Notes: generated by a model from the sequence alone, not told the origin. DNA of 64,000 bases from Mangrovimonas futianensis (GCF_021245805.1 NZ_JAJJNF010000002.1:372001-436000), one strand, 5' to 3'. Shown: positions 9,381 to 19,030, counted from the stretch's first letter. Translations and numbers: made by a program.

Positions 9381-10543
9381 ATAATTTCAGCTAATTCGTT
9401 TAGTTGCATTTCATAGTCAAAAACAGCTTCGGACTTCATTTGTATGTTTTTTCTTGTTACTAACGTAAGTTCATCCTGTTGAATGTTATTAATTATATCA
9501 TTTAGTAATTCATAATTACCGGGCTCAACAACCCAGCCTAGTGAATTTTTTTCTATAATAGTTTCTCCTTCGCCACCTCCAAAATAAAGCATAGGAAGTC
9601 CAAGTTTGGCGTATTCAAATATTTTTGAAGGTACTGACCCATAAATTCTATTCAGTAGGGGAATGATGGTCAAATCATATTCCAAAAGTTCTTTATGTAA
9701 TTTTTCTCTGGACAAGGATCCATGGAAAAAGATAGGTAAATGATTGTTTTCTTTAATGAATGATTTAATTAAATCTTCTTCCGCCCCAGAGCCATACACA
9801 TGAAATTCAATTTTGGAGTAATCTAGGTTATAGCACAATTTTAAAATGCCTTGTGCTATTCCGAGCAGGCCAGCATATACTAATTTGATTTTTCTTCCTT
9901 TTTCTGTAATAGCCTCGGGTACATAAGGTGATTTAAAATTTGGGTAATTTCTATATAGGAACAGTTCTTTTTCAGGGCATATCTTTTTAATGTGACATAA
10001 AATTTCTTCGCTTTGCCCTAAGATCAAATGGGCCTTTTGGTAATTATATTTTTCGATTCTTTCTAGGATGCGGTAATTGAGATTTTTTTTAAAAGCTCTA
10101 AGTTCCAATCCGGCCAAAGGCCATAAATCACTTACGTTTAAGATTAATTTTCTTTTTTTACTTTTTAAAAAGAACATACTTGTAAAGGCCACTAATAAGG
10201 GTGGTGATTGGACAATGACCGTTTTCGGGATTTTATTCCAAATAAAAAACCAAGTCAAACTTAAGCTAAAGGAAAGCATCGATAAAAGCCGTAAGAGCTT
10301 ATTTTTGGAATTGCTAGCAAAAATCCAAAGCCGACATACCTTTATTCCATTCATGTCTTCTAAATGCCTTAATTTGCCTTTATATTCAGCGAATATTTTT
10401 CCGGTTGGATAATTGGGTAGTGGACAAATAACAGTCGTTTCAAATCCTTTGGATTTAAGACCTTCTGCAAGCTGAAAAATCCTGTTGGAAGCCGCACCTG
10501 TTTCTGGAGGGAAATAGTTTGTTATAATGCAAATTTCCTTCAC
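9377..10543 (-). CDS. Glycosyltransferase family 4 (WcaI/WbuB-like)
   Basis: 388 residues. The N-terminus ITNYFPPETGAASNRIFQLA and the following NYPTGKIF motif are typical of WbuB/WcaI-type GT4 enzymes, which often transfer an N-acetylated amino sugar. The C-terminal half has VPSKIFEYAKLGLPMLYFG, the usual nucleotide-sugar loop of this group. Last gene of the three-gene minus-strand operon with wecB and the CapK-like gene (3-base gaps), so it may use the ManNAc-derived sugar made by WecB. Confidence 0.86.
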   Translation of the reverse strand: MKEICIITNYFPPETGAASNRIFQLAEGLKSKGFETTVICPLPNYPTGKIFAEYKGKLRHLEDMNGIKVCRLWIFASNSKNKLLRLLSMLSFSLSLTWFFIWNKIPKTVIVQSPPLLVAFTSMFFLKSKKRKLILNVSDLWPLAGLELRAFKKNLNYRILERIEKYNYQKAHLILGQSEEILCHIKKICPEKELFLYRNYPNFKSPYVPEAITEKGRKIKLVYAGLLGIAQGILKLCYNLDYSKIEFHVYGSGAEEDLIKSFIKENNHLPIFFHGSLSREKLHKELLEYDLTIIPLLNRIYGSVPSKIFEYAKLGLPMLYFGGGEGETIIEKNSLGWVVEPGNYELLNDIINNIQQDELTLVTRKNIQMKSEAVFDYEMQLNELAEII

Positions 10544-10546
10544 GTT

Positions 10547-11638
10547 TTAAAGATATATTTGAATTATTTGATTAACAATTCGTTCTGCAGCTTTTCCGTC
10601 CCATAACTCTGGGATAGATCCTTCCTTACATTTATTGGAAAGCAAATCGTCTAATGCTAAATCCAATTGGGAAAGATCATGCCCGACTAAAATGTTGGTT
10701 CCTAATTCACAAGTTTCAGGTCTTTCTGTGTTTTCACGAAGAGTGATGCAAGGAACATTCATTACGGTGGTTTCTTCGGTGATGCCCCCCGAGTCGGTCA
10801 ACACGCCTTTTGAATGTTTTACGAGATAATTAAATTCCAAATACCCTAATGGGGCTACTAAATGCAGTTTTTCAAAATCCAGATTAAGGTTTTTTAGCAT
10901 TTTTTCAGTTCTGGGATGAACAGGAAAAATAATGGGGGTTTGATCACTTTTTTTAACGATGGTTGTAATTAACTTCTCTAGCTGATGTTCTTCATCCACA
11001 TTACTCGGTCGATGCATGGTCATCACCAAATATTGTTTTTCCTTTAAATCAAGTGTATGCCAAATTTCGGGTTTTGAAAATCTTTTTTCATTTTTAAGTA
11101 AAGTGTCAATCATGACATTTCCAACAAAATAAATCGCTTGGTCAGGAACTCCAGAATCTTTTAGGTTTTGGTTAGCATAGGTTGAAGTAGTAAAAAAATA
11201 ATCAGTTAAACTGTCAGTGACAATTCTGTTGATTTCTTCAGGCATAGTCATATCTCCAGACCTTATTCCGGCTTCAATATGAGCTACTTTAACTCCTTCT
11301 TTTTTTGCAACAATTGTACATGCCATAGTAGAGGTAACATCGCCTACTACTAATACCAAATCACAAGGATTCCTTTTAAGCTCATTTTCAAATCCAATCA
11401 TAATGGCAGCTGTTTGCTGAGCTTGTGTTCCGCTTTTAACCTCTAGATTGATATCAGGATATGGAATATGTAATTCCTCAAAAAAAGTATCACTCAGGTT
11501 TTTATCATAATGTTGGCCCGTGTGTACCAGTCTATATTGAAGGTTGAATCCCTCTTTTTGTTTTTTCTCTATAGCGGCAATTATTGGAGCTATTTTCATA
11601 AAGTTGGGCCGGGCACCAGCAACTATTGTGATGTTCAT
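10547..11638 (-). CDS. wecB: UDP-N-acetylglucosamine 2-epimerase (non-hydrolysing)
   Basis: 363 residues, full length for the family. AGARPNFMKIAP near the N-terminus, HTGQHYD (39-45), GDVTSTMA (99-106), HIEAGIRSGDMTMPEEINR (120-138) and SGGITEETT are the conserved substrate- and UDP-binding segments. It interconverts UDP-GlcNAc and UDP-ManNAc in the cytoplasm. No UDP-ManNAc dehydrogenase is in the window, so the product is either ManNAc itself or processed elsewhere. Middle gene of the minus-strand operon. Confidence 0.94.
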   Translation of the reverse strand: MNITIVAGARPNFMKIAPIIAAIEKKQKEGFNLQYRLVHTGQHYDKNLSDTFFEELHIPYPDINLEVKSGTQAQQTAAIMIGFENELKRNPCDLVLVVGDVTSTMACTIVAKKEGVKVAHIEAGIRSGDMTMPEEINRIVTDSLTDYFFTTSTYANQNLKDSGVPDQAIYFVGNVMIDTLLKNEKRFSKPEIWHTLDLKEKQYLVMTMHRPSNVDEEHQLEKLITTIVKKSDQTPIIFPVHPRTEKMLKNLNLDFEKLHLVAPLGYLEFNYLVKHSKGVLTDSGGITEETTVMNVPCITLRENTERPETCELGTNILVGHDLSQLDLALDDLLSNKCKEGSIPELWDGKAAERIVNQIIQIYL

Positions 11639-11641
11639 ATG

Positions 11642-12952
11642 TTATTTTACTAGCGAGGTAAACTGTTTGAGTTTGCCTGATTTTGTTCGTTTAATTTTTT
11701 CTTTTCGCTCAAATTGAATACTCAAACCTTTTTCAAGATAGGTTTCCAATTGAAATACGATATTTTGTTTGGTCTCTTGGCTCAAATCTTTGGTGCTTTC
11801 ATATTTGATTTTGAAAGTGTTGGGACTCATTTGGTCAACGACAAACTCCTTCACATTCCCATCATTTTCAATGACAGCTTTGGTAACATAATAGAAAGTT
11901 AGTCCAGCGGCTTTTTTTCCACTCGGCAAAACCACCATATCATTGGTTCGTCCAATTAGCTTTTTCAAAATAGGCTTTTTACAGGAACTCTCTCCAGATA
12001 AAATGCCCAAATCTCCAATTTCATACCTAATGAAGGGATGCGCTTTATTGTAAAGAGACGTTATAACTATTTTGCCTTCTTCGTTTGGTTTAGCTGGTTT
12101 GTTTTCATCATTCAAAATCTCCACAAATAAGGTTTCGTTGTTCAAAAGCCATTCATTGTTAGGATTTTGAAATGCAATTAAATCAAGTTCAGAGGCGCCA
12201 TATTCATTAATTATTGGGATGCCAAAGGAAGCTTCCATTATCAGTTTGTCTTCCTCAAACAGCATTTCTGAAGTTACCATACAGGCTTTAAGACTTGGGC
12301 AAATGGATTTAAGAATAAGGCCTTCTTTGTTTAAGAATTTAGCAAATTGTAAAATTGAAGAGGTATAACCATTGATGTAATCAAATGGAGTTTCTCTAAA
12401 TCTCTCAAGGCATAATCTTAGAGAGTTATCGCTTAAATCAAAAACAGAAAATCGATACCTATTGCTCAACCAATCTTTAAATCGTTCTTTGTAATACCCT
12501 TTTTTGTCTAGAGGAATACCATAAAACCTAGCCTGTTTTGACACATTAAAATCCAATCCATACCAACCAAACCGATTTTGAATGACCGCCCAAGTCATGG
12601 CATGACAAAATTTATCTTTTGCAAAAATGAAGGGATCGCCAGAAGAACCTGAAGTCTTATTTACATACACATTTTTTGCAGTAAACCCCTTGGAAAGCCT
12701 TTTTTCCAAAGGCTGTTGTAAATTTTTCTTGGTTAAAACTGGAAGGTTTTCCCAATGATTGGGATCTACATTTTGAGATAGTTGTTTGTAAAAAGGGTTG
12801 TGTTCTAAATGGTAGGTAACTATGTCCTTTTTCTGCTTTTGAAGATATGATTCGAAAGCATCATCCTCCAACTTTTGGATTTGGTCTAATTTGATCTTGG
12901 CTTGTCGCAATGGAAAGCCATTTAATTTCAAAGAAAGATCAAATAAATTCAA
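11642..12952 (-). CDS. CapK/PaaK-like adenylate-forming protein
   Basis: 436 residues. NKTSGSSGDPF is the phosphate-binding loop of the phenylacetate-CoA ligase/CapK branch of AMP-forming enzymes, with INEYGASE later and a C-terminal lysine-rich subdomain. CapK-like proteins occur in many capsule loci and probably activate an acid for transfer to a sugar, though their reaction is poorly known. No in-frame ATG exists near the start; TTG at 12952 gives an N-terminus (MNLFDLSLKLNG) that fits relatives. First gene of the wecB operon, divergent from purD. Confidence 0.83.
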   Translation of the reverse strand: MNLFDLSLKLNGFPLRQAKIKLDQIQKLEDDAFESYLQKQKKDIVTYHLEHNPFYKQLSQNVDPNHWENLPVLTKKNLQQPLEKRLSKGFTAKNVYVNKTSGSSGDPFIFAKDKFCHAMTWAVIQNRFGWYGLDFNVSKQARFYGIPLDKKGYYKERFKDWLSNRYRFSVFDLSDNSLRLCLERFRETPFDYINGYTSSILQFAKFLNKEGLILKSICPSLKACMVTSEMLFEEDKLIMEASFGIPIINEYGASELDLIAFQNPNNEWLLNNETLFVEILNDENKPAKPNEEGKIVITSLYNKAHPFIRYEIGDLGILSGESSCKKPILKKLIGRTNDMVVLPSGKKAAGLTFYYVTKAVIENDGNVKEFVVDQMSPNTFKIKYESTKDLSQETKQNIVFQLETYLEKGLSIQFERKEKIKRTKSGKLKQFTSLVK

Positions 12953-13009
12953 GAGGATGAATGGATTTATGTTTTTGTAAAATAATTATTTTTTAAGCCC
13001 AAAAGCAAT

Positions 13010-13017
13010 TATTTTTG
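13010..13017 (+). promoter_or_regulatory. -7 promoter element TATTTTTG for purD
   Basis: Exact TAnnTTTG match ending 18 bases before the purD ATG at 13036. It lies in the divergent gap between the CapK-like gene and purD. The -33 region is only T-rich. Confidence 0.5.
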
Positions 13018-13035
13018 CAGCAAACATCAAATATC

Positions 13036-14307
13036 ATGACTATTTTAATTCTTGGTTCTGGAGGTAGAGAACATACCTTTGCTTGGAAAATCGCTCAAAG
13101 TCCAAAATGTGAAAAACTATTTGTTGCACCTGGAAATTCAGGTACGGCAAACATAGCAGAAAATGTGAATATTGGAGTGACCGATTTCCCAGCTATTAAA
13201 GAATTGGTTTTAAGAGAGCAAATTGATATGGTGGTTGTTGGACCAGAAGATCCTTTGGTTCAAGGGGTTCATGATTTCTTTTTAAATGATGAAGTCCTGA
13301 AAAACATTCCTGTTATTGGCCCGGTAAAAGCTTCTGCAGAACTTGAAGGCAGTAAAGAGTTTGCAAAAGAGTTTATGATGCGTCATGAGATTCCAACTGC
13401 AGCCTATGAAAGTTTCAATGCCAGTAATGTAGAAGAAGGTTTCAAATTTTTAGAAACCTTAAATCCTCCGTATGTTCTAAAAGCAGATGGACTGGCAGCC
13501 GGAAAAGGGGTTTTGATATTAAACGATTTAGATGAAGCCAAAGCGGAATTGAAAAACATGTTGGTTGACGCCAAATTTGGTGATGCCAGTTCCAAAGTGG
13601 TTATCGAAGAATTCCTGGATGGTATCGAATTAAGTTGTTTTGTACTTACCGATGGGAAAAATTACAAGATTTTGCCTACAGCAAAAGACTATAAACGCAT
13701 AGGTGAGGGTGATACAGGCTTGAATACAGGAGGAATGGGTGCTGTTTCTCCAGTACCATTTGCAACAGAAGGGTTTTTGAACAAAATTGAGAATCAAATT
13801 GTTAAGCCTACCGTAGAGGGACTTCAAAAAGACAACCTTCCTTACCAAGGGTTTATATTTATTGGATTGATTAAGGTAGGGGAAGACCCAAAGGTTATCG
13901 AATATAACGTGAGAATGGGGGACCCAGAAACGGAGGTTGTTTTGCCAAGACTGAAAAATGATTTGGTTGATGTGTTGGTTGCTATGGCTAATGGTACTTT
14001 AGATGCTATTGATATTGAAATTGATGAGCGTGCTGCAACAACAGTAATGACCGTATCAGGAGGTTATCCAGAAGCTTATGAAAAAGGTAAAGAAATAACA
14101 GGACTGAATGAAATTGAAGGTTCCATTCCTTTTCATGCCGGAGCAGTTTTAAAAGATGGTAAAGTAGTTACTTCTGGCGGACGTGTACTGGCTATGACTA
14201 GCTATGGAAATACTTACGAAGAGGCACTAAAAAAATCTTATCAAAATATAGAAAAACTACATTTTGATAAGATGTATTATCGTAAGGATATCGGATTTGA
14301 TTTATAG
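13036..14307 (+). CDS. purD: Phosphoribosylamine-glycine ligase (GAR synthetase)
   Basis: 423 residues from ATG 13036; an in-frame TTG 21 bases earlier falls inside the promoter, so it was rejected. ILGSGGREHTFAWK at the N-terminus, VGPEDPLVQG, KADGLAAGKGV (ATP-grasp loop), NTGGMGAVSP and YNVRMGDPETE are diagnostic. It joins glycine to phosphoribosylamine with ATP, the second step of purine synthesis. It is alone here, not in a pur operon. Its last 6 bases overlap the convergent DUF6341 gene. Confidence 0.97.
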   Translation: MTILILGSGGREHTFAWKIAQSPKCEKLFVAPGNSGTANIAENVNIGVTDFPAIKELVLREQIDMVVVGPEDPLVQGVHDFFLNDEVLKNIPVIGPVKASAELEGSKEFAKEFMMRHEIPTAAYESFNASNVEEGFKFLETLNPPYVLKADGLAAGKGVLILNDLDEAKAELKNMLVDAKFGDASSKVVIEEFLDGIELSCFVLTDGKNYKILPTAKDYKRIGEGDTGLNTGGMGAVSPVPFATEGFLNKIENQIVKPTVEGLQKDNLPYQGFIFIGLIKVGEDPKVIEYNVRMGDPETEVVLPRLKNDLVDVLVAMANGTLDAIDIEIDERAATTVMTVSGGYPEAYEKGKEITGLNEIEGSIPFHAGAVLKDGKVVTSGGRVLAMTSYGNTYEEALKKSYQNIEKLHFDKMYYRKDIGFDL

Positions 14308-14529
14308 GTAAGAATGGGAAGAAATTGATTTATCTTCCTCATTGTTATCATTGTATTTTTTAAGTTGTAGCATCCAGTATGTGAAAGCAACTGCTCCAAC
14401 AATCATGAAAATCCAATTTAGAGTGTTTGCAGCAGCCCAACTTTCAAGCTCTAATGCTCTAAGAGCATCTAATGGAGCAAACAAAACATTTACAAATAAA
14501 TCCTGTATCGCGTAAAAGAAATCTTTCAT
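14302..14529 (-). CDS. DUF6341 family small membrane protein
   Basis: 75 residues from ATG 14529 (MKDFFYAIQDLF); an earlier in-frame start at 14550 would only add seven residues. One membrane segment (about 37-56) follows an amphipathic N-terminus, and the C-terminus is acidic. The strongly conserved core FVNVLFAPLDALRALELESW matches what I recall of DUF6341, a flavobacterial family without known function. It sits between purD and the DUF6427/upp pair, an arrangement that I recall as common in Flavobacteriaceae. Confidence 0.75.
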   Translation of the reverse strand: MKDFFYAIQDLFVNVLFAPLDALRALELESWAAANTLNWIFMIVGAVAFTYWMLQLKKYNDNNEEDKSISSHSYL

Positions 14530-14646
14530 AGTTTTATATTTACCTGACAAAAGTACATTTTTTTCAAATTAATTTAAAAGGATTGTTTTTTAATTATTCC
14601 TTGGCTAAGGATAGTCAATAGTTGTTTTGGAAATACTCTGAGATTT

Positions 14647-15573
14647 ATGATTGCCAATTTTTTTAGTAAATCAAAACCTATACACCTAGTTATCATTAGC
14701 TTGGTGTTACTTGTGGCATTTGTCATCTCTAAACTTTTTTTAACAAATATTCCTTTTGGTTTTTTGGAGTTTTTTAAACAAGCCGGCATATTTGGTGTTG
14801 TTTTGGTGACCGTTTTTGTTTTTGACTTTGTAACTAGCAAGAACAAACTAACCAAAAAAAATAGTTTTAGGGTGTTGTTTTTCACCCTCTTTATGACCAT
14901 GATTCCACAAACCTTTCTGGATACCAATTTGATTTTTGCCAATTTGTTTGTGATGTTTGCCCTACGTAGGATAGTGAGCTTAAGAACTCAAAAGGAGGTT
15001 AAGAAAAAGCTCTTTGATGCGGCTATATGGATAAGCGTTGCCACCTTGTTTTATTTCTGGTCTGGGTTGTTTTTCATTCTTATTTTTGCTGCTTTATTCC
15101 TCTTTAGAATCGTAAATATTAAAGATTGGTTTATTCCGGTCCTAGGCATGTTAACAATAGCTATGATTGCAGCAGGATTTATGATTATTTTCCAAATCAA
15201 TCTGTCTGAATACTTGTGGAGCATGCCATATCAAATAAGTTTAGATTTTTCAACCTTAAACAAACCCCAGATTATTACCTCTGCTACCATTATTATAGCT
15301 TATTTTATTTGGTCGCTTTTTTATTATGTGAGGAATATAAAATCTAAATCCAAGAGTTATAAACCCTCATTTATTTTGATTTTGATTGCGACGATTATTT
15401 CTGTGTTAATCCTTATTATTTCTCCAAATAAAACAGGTGCCGAATTCATTTTTTTATTTGTGCCTTTATCTATTATTCTGACTAATTATTTTGAAATCAT
15501 TAACGAAAAATGGTTTCAGGAAGTATTGGTTTGGATTCTGTTATTGACTCCGGTGGTGGGATTAATTTTGTAG
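14647..15573 (+). CDS. DUF6427 family integral membrane protein
   Basis: 308 residues with about eight to ten hydrophobic helices and the N-terminus MIANFFSKSKPIHLVI. The LFALRR-type cytoplasmic loop (FVMFALRRIVSLRTQKEVKKK) after the third or fourth helix is shared with DUF6427 proteins found next to upp in Flavobacteriaceae. No enzymatic motif is visible and the function is unknown. It converges on upp with a 12-base overlap. A role in uracil transport is a guess from the neighbour only. Confidence 0.72.
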   Translation: MIANFFSKSKPIHLVIISLVLLVAFVISKLFLTNIPFGFLEFFKQAGIFGVVLVTVFVFDFVTSKNKLTKKNSFRVLFFTLFMTMIPQTFLDTNLIFANLFVMFALRRIVSLRTQKEVKKKLFDAAIWISVATLFYFWSGLFFILIFAALFLFRIVNIKDWFIPVLGMLTIAMIAAGFMIIFQINLSEYLWSMPYQISLDFSTLNKPQIITSATIIIAYFIWSLFYYVRNIKSKSKSYKPSFILILIATIISVLILIISPNKTGAEFIFLFVPLSIILTNYFEIINEKWFQEVLVWILLLTPVVGLIL

Positions 15574-16221
15574 TTTTTGTCCAAAGGCTAAATCACCCGC
15601 ATCTCCCAAACCAGGAACTATATAGCTTTTATCGTTTAATTTTTGATCAACGGTAGCGATCCAGAGGTGAACATCTTGATTAAAATGTTCTGAGACGAAA
15701 TTCAAGCCTTCCGTGGCTCCAATGACACTTACCAAATGGATGCTTTTGGGAGTTCCAAAGGGTTTTAAGGCTTCAAATGTGGCTACCATGCTCTGTCCAG
15801 TGGCCAGCATAGGATCAGCCAAAACAAGTGTTTTACCATCTAAATCTGGGCAAGCTAAATATTCTACCATGATTTCAAATGATTTAGGGTCGTCTTTATG
15901 ATGTCTGTAAGCAGAAATAAATGCATTTTCGGCTTTGTCAAAATAGTTTAAAAGGCCTTGGTGCAAAGGAATACCAGCCCTTAAAATAGAGCAAAGCACC
16001 AAGTCTTCATCGGGCAATGAAATTGTTGAAGTTCCTAAAGGTGTGCTTACCTCTTGATTAGAATAGGTTAGTGTTTTACTTAATTCATAACCTAGAATTT
16101 CTCCTACACGCTCAATATTTCTTCTGAATCTCATGGCATCCTTCTGGATGGAAACATCTCGTAATTCAGAAATAAATTTATTCAGAAGTGAGTTGGTTTT
16201 TGAAAGATCGTGAATTTGCAT
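15562..16221 (-). CDS. upp: Uracil phosphoribosyltransferase
   Basis: 219 residues. The PRPP loop DPMLATGQS (136-144), CSILRAGIPLHQGL (77-90) and the C-terminal uracil loop IVPGLGDAGDLAFG identify the enzyme, which makes UMP from uracil and PRPP for pyrimidine salvage. ATG 16221 gives a normal length. It is divergent from the DUF4254 gene and shares a short promoter gap with it. Confidence 0.95.
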   Translation of the reverse strand: MQIHDLSKTNSLLNKFISELRDVSIQKDAMRFRRNIERVGEILGYELSKTLTYSNQEVSTPLGTSTISLPDEDLVLCSILRAGIPLHQGLLNYFDKAENAFISAYRHHKDDPKSFEIMVEYLACPDLDGKTLVLADPMLATGQSMVATFEALKPFGTPKSIHLVSVIGATEGLNFVSEHFNQDVHLWIATVDQKLNDKSYIVPGLGDAGDLAFGQKLQN

Positions 16222-16265
16222 ATCAAAGGCGTGTTGTTGATTGTAGTAAAGTTAATAATAAGAAG

Positions 16266-16273
16266 TATATTTG
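16266..16273 (+). promoter_or_regulatory. -7 promoter element TATATTTG
   Basis: Exact TAnnTTTG, 19 bases before ATG 16293. A TTG at 16241-16243, inside TTGTTGATTG, lies 22 bases upstream and can serve as the -33 element. Confidence 0.6.
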
Positions 16274-16292
16274 TATCTATAATTTAGAAGAT

Positions 16293-16904
16293 ATGATTTC
16301 AGATAAAGCTAATAAAATATTCCAAGAAGCTATTCAAACCTATAAGGTTAAAAACACTGTAGATCAACCATTTGAAAATAAGTATGATAAAGAATCAGAT
16401 TTATTGGGTCACCTTTTATACAGGAAATGTTGGATTGATACGGTTCAATGGGCTTACGAGGATATCATTAGGGATCCGAATATTGACCCGGTAGCAGCTT
16501 TGACGCTAAAGCGTAAAATAGATGCTTCCAATCAAGATAGAACGGATACGGTTGAGTTTATTGATAGTTATTTTCTGGATAAATACAAAGATGTACAAGT
16601 AAAATCGGATGCCAAGATTAATTCTGAAAGTCCCGCATGGGCAATTGACAGACTCTCCATTTTGGCATTGAAAATATATCACATGGCTGTTGAGGCCAAT
16701 AGGGAAGATGCTTCTGAGGCCCATAGGGAAGCCTGTCAAAATAAATTAAATGTGCTTTTGGAGCAACGCACAGATTTATCAACCGCCATTGATGATTTAT
16801 TGAATGATATTTCTAATGGTGACAAGTACATGAAAGTTTATAAACAAATGAAAATGTACAACGATGATGAATTAAATCCAGTTTTAAGAGCAGCCAATAA
16901 ATAG
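16293..16904 (+). CDS. DUF4254 domain protein
   Basis: 203 residues from ATG 16293; upstream in-frame codons lie inside the promoter and the upp start. The protein is soluble, helical and charged, with the conserved IDRLSILALKIYHM (about 124-137) and a C-terminal MKVYKQMKMYND. DUF4254 is typical of Bacteroidota and is usually encoded next to a family 9 glycosyltransferase, as here (9-base gap). The biochemical role is unknown; a link to lipopolysaccharide core synthesis is suggested only by that neighbour. Confidence 0.82.
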   Translation: MISDKANKIFQEAIQTYKVKNTVDQPFENKYDKESDLLGHLLYRKCWIDTVQWAYEDIIRDPNIDPVAALTLKRKIDASNQDRTDTVEFIDSYFLDKYKDVQVKSDAKINSESPAWAIDRLSILALKIYHMAVEANREDASEAHREACQNKLNVLLEQRTDLSTAIDDLLNDISNGDKYMKVYKQMKMYNDDELNPVLRAANK

Positions 16905-16913
16905 TCCTTTTAT

Positions 16914-17930
16914 ATGGGTAAACCCAAGCATATTCTGGTAATTCGTTTATCTGCTATGGGTGATGTAGCTATTTCAGTGCCAGTAATCAGAGAGTTGGTA
17001 AATGAAAACCCCAACCTGAGATTGACCGTCTTAACTCGAGGATTTTTTAGACCCTTGTTTGAAGGAATTCCCAATCTTACGGTTTTTGAAGCTGATTTAA
17101 AGGGCAACCATAAAGGAATATGGGGCTTGTTTAAACTTTCTAGAGAACTTAGGAAACATCAAATTGATGCCGTTGCCGACCTTCATAACGTACTAAGATC
17201 TAAAATTTTAAGATTTTTCTTATTGGACTTTAAGTCGACTGCCATTGATAAAGGACGGGCAGAAAAGAAGGCCTTGGTTTCGGGAAAGCTTTTTTCCCAA
17301 TTAAAAACTTCTGCGCAGAGATATGCCGATGTTTTTGATACCTTGGGATATCCTTTAAATTTGTCAAAACCTCAATTTCCTAAAAGAAAAACTTTAAACG
17401 ACAAGGTACTTTCTATACTTGGAAAGGATCATTTGAAGTGGGTAGGAATTGCGCCGTTTGCTGCTCATAAAGGCAAAATGTATCCTTTGGATTTAATGGA
17501 AAAAGTAATTTCCAAATTGGCTGAACAACACAAAGTGCTTTTGTTTGGTGGCGGAGAGGATGAAATTAAGCAATTAAAGAAGTTAGAAAACCCTCATAGT
17601 AACATTATAAATTTAGCAGGGAAGCTTCAGTTTCAAGAGGAACTGGATGTGATTTCCAATTTGGACGTCATGATTTCCATGGATTCTGGAAATGGTCATT
17701 TGGCAGCGATGAAAGGTGTTAAAGTCATTACAGTTTGGGGAGTAACGCATCCCTATGCAGGATTTACACCTTTTAATCAACCTTCAGATTATTCCCTAGT
17801 GCCTAATAGAAAAATGTTCCCGCAAATTCCAACATCGATTTACGGGAACAAATATCCAAAAGATTATCAAGAGGCGGCACGAACAATCTCGCCAGAAACA
17901 ATAGTCAATAAAGTGAATGCTATTATCTAG
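16914..17930 (+). CDS. Glycosyltransferase family 9 (heptosyltransferase-like)
   Basis: 338 residues. ILVIRLSAMGDVAISVPVIREL at the N-terminus is the family 9 signature, and ISMDSGNGHLAAMKGVKVITVWGVTHP near residues 240-270 is the donor-binding region. Related enzymes (WaaC/WaaF/WaaQ) add heptose to the lipopolysaccharide inner core at the cytoplasmic face of the inner membrane. Whether the donor here is heptose cannot be told. Co-transcribed with the DUF4254 gene. Confidence 0.88.
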   Translation: MGKPKHILVIRLSAMGDVAISVPVIRELVNENPNLRLTVLTRGFFRPLFEGIPNLTVFEADLKGNHKGIWGLFKLSRELRKHQIDAVADLHNVLRSKILRFFLLDFKSTAIDKGRAEKKALVSGKLFSQLKTSAQRYADVFDTLGYPLNLSKPQFPKRKTLNDKVLSILGKDHLKWVGIAPFAAHKGKMYPLDLMEKVISKLAEQHKVLLFGGGEDEIKQLKKLENPHSNIINLAGKLQFQEELDVISNLDVMISMDSGNGHLAAMKGVKVITVWGVTHPYAGFTPFNQPSDYSLVPNRKMFPQIPTSIYGNKYPKDYQEAARTISPETIVNKVNAII

Positions 17931-17953
17931 CTCTCAATAATACCCTTTTAAAT

Positions 17954-19015
17954 TTAGATATCGTCATAGTCAACGACTACTTTGGAAGTAGTGGGATGAG
18001 CTTGACAGGTTAAAATTAAACCTTCCGCAATCTCGCTATCCGTAAGAACATTGTTTTGTCTCATGGTAGCCTCTCCTTCTTTCAATCTAGCAACACAACT
18101 ACTGCAAATACCTCCTTGGCAAGAATATGGTGCATCTACATCATGGTCTAAGGCCGCTTCCAAAATGGATTGTTTAGGAGACATTTCAAATGAAATTTCC
18201 TCATCATCAACAGTTACCGTTACGTGAGTGTTACCAGTTCCAGAGGCAATATCTGAATCTACATTCACTTCATCAGAATTGGCTGCTTTAAATAATTCGT
18301 AATGAATGCGATCTTCATCAGCGCCATTTTCAATCAAGACATCTTTTACGGTAAAGATCATGCCTTCAGGTCCACATAAATAGTAAGCATCTACATCGAT
18401 GTGCTTATACTTGTTTTTCATGACCAAATTGACAGTGCTTTTCTCAATGCGTCCAAAAATGGCATCATCTTCTGGAGATTGACTAAAAACCAATTGAATG
18501 GCTAATCGCTCACTAAATTGGTGTTGTAAATCAAGCAATTCATCCATGAACATGGTGTCATCTGTCGATTTATTACCATAAACCAAAACCATTTTACTGT
18601 GAACTTCTTCCTCTAAAGCACATTTAATAATACTCATGATAGGAGTGATTCCACTTCCTGCAGCAAATGCTGCAATATTTTTGGTGATTTTATCATTAGG
18701 CGTAAATATAAAGCGTCCTCTTGGAGGAGCTACTTCAATAACATCCCCTACTTTTAAGGTGTTGTTGGCAAATGCTGAAAAGGTGCCATCTTCTACTTCT
18801 TTAATGGCAACCATTAATTCACCACTTTTGGGTGAAGAGCATAAAGAATAATCTCTTCTTACTTCATCACCGTTTACTTGAGCCTTAAGTGTAATGTATT
18901 GGCCTGCTTGAAAGGTAAATACAGATTTTAAATCTTGAGGTATTTGAAAACTTACGGCTACTGATTTAGAAGTAACGCGTTGAATATCTTTTATGGATAG
19001 TTTGTGAAATTCCAT
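17954..19015 (-). CDS. Ferredoxin-NADP reductase-type flavoprotein with 2Fe-2S domain (PaaE-like)
   Basis: 353 residues from ATG 19015; an in-frame TTG at 19033 overlaps the promoter. Domains: FAD-binding barrel with RRDYSLCSSP (about 56-65), NAD(P) domain with AGSGITPIMSII, and a C-terminal plant-type 2Fe-2S domain with Cys 299, 304, 307 and 337. It passes electrons from NAD(P)H through FAD to the cluster and on to an oxygenase, as PaaE does for phenylacetyl-CoA epoxidase. No oxygenase gene is nearby, so the partner is unknown. Monocistronic. Confidence 0.87.
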   Translation of the reverse strand: MEFHKLSIKDIQRVTSKSVAVSFQIPQDLKSVFTFQAGQYITLKAQVNGDEVRRDYSLCSSPKSGELMVAIKEVEDGTFSAFANNTLKVGDVIEVAPPRGRFIFTPNDKITKNIAAFAAGSGITPIMSIIKCALEEEVHSKMVLVYGNKSTDDTMFMDELLDLQHQFSERLAIQLVFSQSPEDDAIFGRIEKSTVNLVMKNKYKHIDVDAYYLCGPEGMIFTVKDVLIENGADEDRIHYELFKAANSDEVNVDSDIASGTGNTHVTVTVDDEEISFEMSPKQSILEAALDHDVDAPYSCQGGICSSCVARLKEGEATMRQNNVLTDSEIAEGLILTCQAHPTTSKVVVDYDDI

Positions 19016-19030
19016 GGAATAAATTTTCCA

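Noticed and set aside
10077..10412. Plus-strand ORF of 111 residues
   Set aside because: Antisense to a clear GT4 glycosyltransferase with conserved motifs.
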